Shown here piece after piece: positions 1 through 7,349 of a DNA stretch of 9,922 bases. The stretch is from Anaerolineales bacterium UBA1429. Its GTDB lineage: Bacteria > Chloroflexota > Anaerolineae > UBA1429. Position numbers and translations under genes: made by a program. A model generated the notes under the pieces. That model saw only the letters and a program-made list of their open reading frames with translations. It had not been told where the DNA came from and did no database searches. The DNA lies in NCBI GenBank assembly GCA_002329325.1, contig DCTX01000046.1, positions 1 to 9,922 on the forward strand. The letters are read 5' to 3'. The first letter of the stretch is position 1. The number at the start of each line of letters is the position of its first letter.

Positions 1-327
1 CGGCCCGGCCGGCGCAGCGTCGGGCGCCTGCGCGCCCCCGCCCGGCGCCTGGCCCGTCAGCTCGGCCAGCAGCGCCCCGATGTCCTCCTCGGCCTCGCCG
101 ATGATGGCGACGGGGGTCAGCACCGGCACGGTGACATCGGGCCCCACCAGGATCTTGCGCAGGATGCCTTTGTAGCGCGACTCGACCTCCAGCACGGCCT
201 TGTCGGATTCGACCTGAAAGAGGATATCCCCCCGGTCAACGGGCTCGCCCTCTTGCACCAGCCACTCGACGATGGCGCCTTCCTCCATCGTCTGGCCCAG
301 CTTGGGCATCATCACTGTTCTCGCCAT
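1..327 (-). CDS. 2-oxo acid dehydrogenase E2 (dihydrolipoamide acyltransferase), N-terminal part
   Basis: This is the 5' part (109 codons) of an acyltransferase E2 subunit, which carries acyl groups on a swinging lipoyl arm between the E1 decarboxylase and coenzyme A in the cytoplasm. The coding strand reads from 327 down and leaves the window at base 1. Residues 1-78 form a biotinyl/lipoyl domain. It has the opening MPKLGQTMEEG (7-17) and the lipoylation motif ESDKA, with K43 as the modified lysine. From about residue 88 the chain becomes an Ala/Pro/Gly-rich linker, as expected before the E1/E3-binding and catalytic domains, which lie outside the window. The ATG at 327 is preceded by a weak purine-rich AGAGAGAAG. 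The family is clear, but pyruvate, branched-chain or acetoin dehydrogenase cannot be told apart from the lipoyl domain, so I give no symbol. It is divergent from mutL. Confidence 0.9.
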   Translation of the reverse strand, partial: MARTVMMPKLGQTMEEGAIVEWLVQEGEPVDRGDILFQVESDKAVLEVESRYKGILRKILVGPDVTVPVLTPVAIIGEAEEDIGALLAELTGQAPGGGAQAPDAAPAGP

Positions 328-408
328 GGATGTCTTCTCTCTCTTGATAGGGTGTCGGGCAACTCGCTTGAGGATGAGACAGGGCACTTTCCCTCACTCT
401 GCAGACCT

Positions 409-437
409 ATGCTACCCGCGAACGGGCCGGCTGTCCA
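409..437 (-). promoter_or_regulatory. candidate sigma70-type promoter for the E2 gene
   Basis: On the minus strand, TGGACA (437-432, 5 of 6 to the -35 consensus) is followed after 17 bp by TAGCAT (414-409, 4 of 6 to the -10 consensus). This would start transcription near 402 and leave a leader of about 75 nt before the E2 ATG at 327. The -10 match is modest. Confidence 0.35.
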
Positions 438-553
438 GAACGGCGTTGGCAGGTCATTCGCGAGCTTGCCCGGCGTCATGCGCGCCCTCCAGATGGGGCC
501 GCCCTCTGGCGGCCGCCGTTGCCTGGCCCCTTATCCGCCTGTTCCGCCCCACC

Positions 554-581
554 TTGCCCCGGCCCCACCCTGTGCTACAAT
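554..581 (+). promoter_or_regulatory. candidate promoter of mutL
   Basis: TTGCCC (554-559) and TACAAT (576-581, 5 of 6 to consensus) are separated by 16 bp. The -10 is preceded by TGC, giving an extended -10. Transcription would begin near 588, leaving a leader of about 34 nt that contains GAGAGG (606-611), 10 nt before the ATG. Confidence 0.6.
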
Positions 582-621
582 CAGGGCACATACACCCAGG
601 CACGCGAGAGGCCCCTTACCC

Positions 622-2370
<1,749 letters not shown>

Positions 2371-2428
2371 CGCCAGCCCGGCGCCCGCTGCCGCTATTCC
2401 TTCACGCCCCGCTCCTTGCCCTCTGCCT

Positions 2429-2453
2429 GCAACTCGTGCGCCGCTCCTGCGTA
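2429..2453 (+). promoter_or_regulatory. candidate ECF-sigma promoter of the pspC-liaF-like operon
   Basis: GCAAC (2429-2433) and CGTA (2450-2453) are separated by 16 nt. This resembles the -35 AAC and -10 CGTA signature of extracytoplasmic-function sigma factors such as Bacillus sigma-W. Predicted transcription begins near 2460, just before the stem-loop. No convincing sigma70 promoter was found in this spacer. A similar element (4630-4654) precedes the related membrane gene on the other strand, which adds weight. Confidence 0.35.
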
Positions 2454-2465
2454 TAGCCGGTGAAA

Positions 2466-2497
2466 GATGGCCCGCAGGTCTCCGGAAGCGGGCCATC
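2466..2497 (+). promoter_or_regulatory. perfect 10-bp stem-loop in the pspC leader
   Basis: GATGGCCCGC (2466-2475) pairs exactly with GCGGGCCATC (2488-2497) around a 12-nt loop that itself contains TCCGGA. It ends 8 nt before the purine-rich ribosome-binding site. No T-run follows, so it is a poor intrinsic terminator for mutL. A structured 5' end of the pspC mRNA is at least as likely. Confidence 0.55.
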
Positions 2498-2520
2498 CCA
2501 TTCTGGGGAGGGGAATCCGC

Positions 2521-2982
2521 ATGAAGCATCTGTATCGTAGCCAGCAGGACAAGGTAATCGCAGGCGTGTGCGGCGGCCTGGCCGCCTACTTTGGGCGCGA
2601 CCCACTGCTCTTTCGGCTCCTGTTCATCGCCTTGACCATGGCGACGGGCACGGGCGTGGCGCTCTACCTGCTGCTTTGGCTCGTCCTGCCGACGGCCCAG
2701 CAGGGGCTCGCCCAGCAGGAGCAAGTGATACGCGACAACCTGGACGAGATGCGCACCCGCGCCCGCGAGCTGGGCGCCGAGGCGCGCGGCTCCTTTGTGC
2801 GGGCGCGCAAGACGGGCTCGCCCGACGATGCGCTGATCATCGGCGGGGCCATCCTGGTTGGGTTCGGCCTGCTGCTGCTCTTTCGCAACATCGGGCTGCT
2901 GGCCTGGACCCGCTACCTGTGGCCCATCGCCCTGGTCGGCCTGGGCGTGGCCATCCTGATAAACAACCTCAAGGAGCGCTGA
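2521..2982 (+). CDS. PspC-domain membrane protein with LiaI/LiaF-like transmembrane tail
   Basis: This 153-residue membrane protein probably belongs to an envelope-stress response. Residues 1-57 form a PspC domain: KVIAGVCGGLAAYFGRDP (11-28), then hydrophobic stretches ending in LLLWLVLP (50-57). PspC proteins sense membrane stress or partner with PspA-type proteins. A charged helix with coiled-coil-like character follows (about 62-95), then two more membrane segments (about 102-119 and 130-148). The second contains LWPIALVGLG, typical of the LiaI/LiaF-like transmembrane region. The start at 2521 is chosen for GGGGAGGGG (2505-2513) ending 7 nt upstream and for its match to the usual PspC beginning. 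The stop is followed after 1 nt by the next ATG, so the two genes form an operon. No PspA or PspB homologue lies in the window. The domain assignment is firm; the stress role is family knowledge. Confidence 0.9.
   Translation: MKHLYRSQQDKVIAGVCGGLAAYFGRDPLLFRLLFIALTMATGTGVALYLLLWLVLPTAQQGLAQQEQVIRDNLDEMRTRARELGAEARGSFVRARKTGSPDDALIIGGAILVGFGLLLLFRNIGLLAWTRYLWPIALVGLGVAILINNLKER
2971..2976 (+). promoter_or_regulatory. ribosome-binding site inside the end of pspC
   Basis: AAGGAG lies 7 nt before the ATG at 2984, within the last codons of the upstream gene. With only 1 nt between stop and start, this supports translational coupling of the pair. Confidence 0.8.
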
Positions 2983-2983
2983 T

Positions 2984-3859
2984 ATGCCCGAAAACCGCAA
3001 CCGCAACTACACCTTTGCCATCCTGCTGATCCTGGCCGGCGTGGCCCTGCTGCTGCAGCAACTCGGCTTCTGGCAGATCTCCTGGTCCAGCCTGTGGCAG
3101 CTCTGGCCCCTGGCCCTGGTCTTTGTCGGCCTGGAGATGCTGTTGAGGCGGGTGCCCCTGGGGGGATTGGTCTACCTGGTGCTGGTGGGCGCCATTCTGG
3201 CCCTCCTGTGGTTTGCCTGGCCCAAGCTCGCCGACCGCTGGTCGCGGCTGGAGAGCGAGACGGTCGAGCTCTCTGCCGAGGGCATCACCTCGGCCACCGT
3301 GGATATCACCATGGGCGTGGGCGAGCTGGAGCTGGCCGCGCTACAGGGGGACGATCTGGTGTATCGGGCCACCTTGCGCCATGATCCGCGCAACACCGAA
3401 CTGAACGAGACCAAGCAGGTGCAGGGAGGCCATGTCGAGGCCGCCCTGGCATTCAGCGGGACGAACAACGGGCCGCTGGTGACCGGCGACAACGGACGGC
3501 TGGAGGTGGCGCTGGCCCGCGAGATCCCCTTGGCCCTGGCCGTCGAGTCCGGAGTCGGCAAGTCGCACCTGATGCTGGAAGACCTGACTCTGGCGATCCT
3601 CGATCTGCACTGCGGGGTGGGCGATGTCCAGCTCGCTCTGCCCGACGGTTTCTATGAGGCCACGGTGACGGGCGGCGTGGGCGCGTTGGTGATCGAGCTG
3701 CCCGAGGACGTGGGCGCCCAGATCGAGATCGAGGGCGGGCTGGGCCCGGTGGAGGTGGCGGATCGCTTCCAGCGCTCGGGGAACACCTACACCGCCGGCG
3801 GGGTGGGCAGCGTCCGCGTGTACATCAAGGCCGGCATCGGGACGGTTCGGGTGGAGTAG
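2984..3859 (+). CDS. LiaF-like membrane protein with C-terminal beta-repeat domain
   Basis: This 291-residue protein has three N-terminal membrane segments (about 10-27, 37-54, 60-80) and a soluble C-terminal domain (about 90-291). The second helix contains LWQLWPLALVFVGLE, the motif of the LiaI/LiaF-like transmembrane family. The C-terminal domain resembles LiaF C-terminal or 'toast-rack' regions, built from short beta strands. A Gly-(Val/Leu/Ile)-Gly turn followed by alternating hydrophobics recurs at residues 111, 190, 211, 231, 252, 273 and 284. The copies from 190 to 273 are 20-21 residues apart, suggesting a beta-helix-like stack. LiaF inhibits the LiaRS cell-envelope stress system in Firmicutes, but no LiaRS pair is present here, so the actual partner is unknown. 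It is coupled to the PspC gene upstream. The side of the membrane facing the repeat domain cannot be decided from sequence alone. Confidence 0.85.
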   Translation: MPENRNRNYTFAILLILAGVALLLQQLGFWQISWSSLWQLWPLALVFVGLEMLLRRVPLGGLVYLVLVGAILALLWFAWPKLADRWSRLESETVELSAEGITSATVDITMGVGELELAALQGDDLVYRATLRHDPRNTELNETKQVQGGHVEAALAFSGTNNGPLVTGDNGRLEVALAREIPLALAVESGVGKSHLMLEDLTLAILDLHCGVGDVQLALPDGFYEATVTGGVGALVIELPEDVGAQIEIEGGLGPVEVADRFQRSGNTYTAGGVGSVRVYIKAGIGTVRVE

Positions 3860-3869
3860 GAGAGACCGA

Positions 3870-3927
3870 GGCGGGGCAAGGCAGATGCGTCTGCCTGGGG
3901 CGGCTGCCCCGAGGCGCAGGCCCCGCC
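3870..3927 (+). repeat. nested inverted repeats forming a possible three-way junction
   Basis: An outer stem GGCGGGGC (3870-3877) pairs with GCCCCGCC (3920-3927). It encloses two perfect hairpins: AGGCAGA-TGCG-TCTGCCT (3879-3896) and, directly abutting, GGGGC-GGCT-GCCCC (3897-3910). It begins 10 nt after the liaF-like stop codon. Both inner hairpins have 4-nt loops and no mismatch. This could be a 3'-end RNA structure or an extragenic palindromic element. No known RNA family is recognised. Confidence 0.5.
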
Positions 3928-3957
3928 CGCACCCCCGCACGGCTCTGCGAGCCATCT

Positions 3958-3993
3958 CGCCCCCTCTCGCCTGCGCGCATGGGAGAGGGGGCG
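3958..3993 (+). terminator. probable terminator of the pspC-liaF-like operon
   Basis: An 11-bp perfect stem (CGCCCCCTCTC at 3958-3968 with its complement at 3983-3993) has a 14-nt loop. It is followed by TCGTTATGTCTGTT, a T-enriched but interrupted tail on the plus strand. A smaller hairpin, GGCTC-TGC-GAGCC (3941-3953), sits just upstream. On the minus strand the flank is not T-rich, so it serves the plus-strand operon best. Confidence 0.55.
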
Positions 3994-4008
3994 TCGTTAT
4001 GTCTGTTA

Positions 4009-4024
4009 CGCGGCAACAGCCGCG
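4009..4024 (-). terminator. weak candidate terminator of the minus-strand membrane gene
   Basis: CGCGGC-AACA-GCCGCG is a perfect 6-bp hairpin 20 nt beyond the stop codon of the minus-strand gene. Downstream on that strand it is followed by TAACAGACATAAC, without a real U-tract. Support is limited to position and symmetry. Confidence 0.25.
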
Positions 4025-4043
4025 GCGGCTGCGGGGATGGCCG

Positions 4044-4595
4044 CTAGAGCTCCTCGGGACGCGAGCCCCGGCTGCGGAACAGCCTGCCCCGCATCAGGAG
4101 CAGCAGGCCCAGGGCGATCAGGAGCAGCGGCCCGATGAGCCCCACCAACCCGCCAAAGGCCGAGGCAAAGGCCAGAAAGAAAAACGCGCCCACGCCGATA
4201 AAGGCTACCCCCACCACCCCCAGCCCCGCGGGCCGGCTGGTCAGGTAGTAGAGCACCAGGAAGGAGAATCCCAGCGCCATCGGCTCCAGCGCCCAGAGGT
4301 AGCTCCAGTCGCCCCAGCGGCGGGTGAGGGACGTGTAGAGCAGAATGAGGCCGTTCACCGTGAACAGGCTGGCCGGCACCGCCATTCCCGCCAGCTCGCC
4401 GCGCCGGTTCCACCAGATCACGATCGGCAGCCAGAAGGCCAGCCCCACCACCAGGAGCAGGAGCGGCCAGAGGTTCTGCCACCCCAAGGGGATGCCAAGG
4501 GGCCGCAACAGACGGCCCGCCCCCTCGATGACGAAAAAGACGATCCCCGAAAGGATCAACAGCGTCCCGACATACAGGGAACCTTTGTTCTGCAT
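4044..4595 (-). CDS. six-helix membrane protein related to the LiaI/LiaF-like family
   Basis: This 183-residue protein is almost entirely hydrophobic, with about six membrane segments (roughly 9-25, 40-62, 70-90, 98-118, 126-147, 150-168) and a short basic tail ending RSRGSRPEEL. The second segment carries NLWPLLLLVVGL, matching the LWP-containing helices of the PspC and LiaF-like proteins encoded convergently just to the left. I therefore place it in the same envelope-associated group. No catalytic motif is visible and no function can be given. The ATG at 4595 is preceded by AAGGAGAGGAG with about 8 nt to the start. A candidate ECF promoter lies 35 nt upstream. It follows lon on the same strand after 142 nt, but it has its own promoter and lon has its own stem-loop, so it is probably a separate unit. 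Confidence 0.85.
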   Translation of the reverse strand: MQNKGSLYVGTLLILSGIVFFVIEGAGRLLRPLGIPLGWQNLWPLLLLVVGLAFWLPIVIWWNRRGELAGMAVPASLFTVNGLILLYTSLTRRWGDWSYLWALEPMALGFSFLVLYYLTSRPAGLGVVGVAFIGVGAFFFLAFASAFGGLVGLIGPLLLIALGLLLLMRGRLFRSRGSRPEEL

Positions 4596-4629
4596 GGGCC
4601 CAGCTCCTCTCCTTGAAATACATCTCCTT

Positions 4630-4654
4630 TACGCACCAGCAGGGGAAACGTTCC
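4630..4654 (-). promoter_or_regulatory. candidate ECF-sigma promoter of the six-helix membrane gene
   Basis: On the minus strand GGAAC (4654-4650) and CGTA (4633-4630) are exactly 16 nt apart, matching ECF-type promoter architecture. Transcription would start near 4623, leaving a leader of about 28 nt that is mostly the ribosome-binding site. TTGACG overlaps the -35, but no sigma70 -10 sits at the right distance. Confidence 0.4.
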
Positions 4655-4676
4655 GTCAAATGGCCCCGGGGCGCAG

Positions 4677-4715
4677 AACGTCCCCGGCGGGGCGAAGGCG
4701 CCCGTCGGGGACGTT
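4677..4715 (-). terminator. probable terminator stem-loop of lon
   Basis: AACGTCCCCG (4677-4686) pairs perfectly with CGGGGACGTT (4706-4715). The stem extends inward to 15 bp with one G-T wobble, around a 9-nt loop. It lies 22 nt beyond the lon stop codon. On the minus strand the stem ends GTT and is followed by CTGCG, so the U-tract is very short. The strength and position of the stem are the main support. Confidence 0.5.
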
Positions 4716-4737
4716 ACCATGCGGCAGGCGACCCGGC

Positions 4738-7164
<2,427 letters not shown>

Positions 7165-7172
7165 AAGGCATT

Positions 7173-7186
7173 CACCTTTGGAGGTG
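7173..7186 (-). promoter_or_regulatory. stem-loop covering the lon ribosome-binding site
   Basis: In the lon mRNA, CACCT (7186-7182) can pair with AGGTG (7177-7173) around a CCAA loop. The 3' arm is the Shine-Dalgarno sequence itself, 8 nt before the ATG. A small, marginally stable hairpin of this kind could expose the site on warming, which would suit a heat-shock protease. That function is inference; the pairing is seen. Confidence 0.4.
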
Positions 7187-7216
7187 CAAGATACACGTTC
7201 AGGCATTTGGCGACAC

Positions 7217-7245
7217 ATAATATACCAATCAAAGAGCTTTAGCAA
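7217..7245 (-). promoter_or_regulatory. candidate sigma70 promoter of lon
   Basis: On the minus strand TTGCTA (7245-7240, 4 of 6) and TATTAT (7222-7217, 5 of 6) are 17 bp apart. Transcription would begin near 7210, giving a leader of about 46 nt. The region is clearly A+T-rich against a GC-rich background. Confidence 0.65.
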
Positions 7246-7260
7246 AAGCATCTCGATTGG
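7225..7260. promoter_or_regulatory. 36-bp imperfect palindrome between divergent promoters (candidate operator)
   Basis: The two 18-bp halves match at 14 positions. The outer arms are CCAATC (7225-7230) and GATTGG (7255-7260), and the inner arms GCTTT (7236-7240) and AAAGC (7245-7249). Both pairs share one centre at 7242/7243. It covers the -35 elements of both lon and the STAND gene. It does not match the CIRCE, HAIR or CtsR heat-shock operators. Confidence 0.5.
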
Positions 7261-7267
7261 CTATAAT
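7239..7267 (+). promoter_or_regulatory. candidate sigma70 promoter of the STAND gene
   Basis: A perfect TATAAT (7262-7267) lies 17 bp after TTAGCA (7239-7244, 4 of 6 to consensus). The -35 overlaps the lon -35 on the opposite strand almost base for base. Transcription would start near 7274, leaving a leader of about 76 nt. Confidence 0.65.
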
Positions 7268-7289
7268 GCCTGTGCCATTCAGCCTGTAG

Positions 7290-7314
7290 GCGCGGCCCCG
7301 CCGCCGGGGCGCGC
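7290..7314 (+). promoter_or_regulatory. GC-rich stem-loop in the STAND gene leader
   Basis: GCGCG (7290-7294) and CCCCG (7296-7300) pair with CGGGG (7305-7309) and CGCGC (7310-7314). This makes a 10-bp all-GC stem with one bulged G and a CCGC loop. It lies between the predicted transcription start and the ribosome-binding site. No T-run follows, so it is not an obvious terminator. Confidence 0.45.
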
Positions 7315-7349
7315 GCGTTCCCCGTCTTGACCCTTGATCGGAGGGAGTT

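Larger units (their letters stand above)
328..621. other. divergent intergenic spacer between the E2 gene and mutL
   Basis: This 294-bp spacer has no convincing gene. It holds candidate promoters for both flanking genes. It also holds a perfect 7-bp hairpin, GGCCGCC-CTCT-GGCGGCC at 497-514, which lies about 40 bp upstream of the mutL -35. No T-run follows this hairpin on either strand, so it is not a typical terminator. Reading frames that cross the spacer into mutL have no ribosome-binding site and no recognisable protein sequence upstream of 622. Confidence 0.6.
2371..2520 (+). other. mutL-pspC intergenic region
   Basis: This 150-bp spacer holds a candidate ECF promoter (2429-2453), a long stem-loop (2466-2497) and a strong ribosome-binding site, GGGGAGGGG (2505-2513). 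No separate gene is supported. An ATG at 2467 would extend the PspC protein by 18 residues, but it lies inside the hairpin and lacks a ribosome-binding site. Confidence 0.6.

Noticed and set aside
253..621. N-terminal extension of mutL by 123 codons
   Set aside because: The extension lies upstream of the predicted promoter, overlaps the E2 gene and has no similarity to MutL. The family-standard start is at 622.
3870..3993. CRISPR array or tRNA in the convergent spacer
   Set aside because: The inverted repeats are all different in sequence and there are no regular direct repeats. The cloverleaf-like folding lacks tRNA-conserved positions such as a TTC-containing T-loop and a four-arm layout.
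3885..4616. Plus-strand open frame of 243 codons opposite the six-helix membrane gene
   Set aside because: Its product is a Gln/His/Pro/Arg-rich string with no fold. The minus-strand frame has clear membrane helices, a ribosome-binding site and a family motif. The frame also begins inside the hairpin region.
7173..7249. CIRCE (HrcA) or HspR operator upstream of lon
   Set aside because: The TTAGCA and AAAGC elements look suggestive, but there is no TTAGCACTC-N9-GAGTGCTAA and no CTTGAGT-N7-ACTCAAG arrangement.
7165..7251. N-terminal extension of lon by 29 codons
   Set aside because: It would place the start codon upstream of the promoter -35, and no ribosome-binding site is present. The ATG at 7164 has one.
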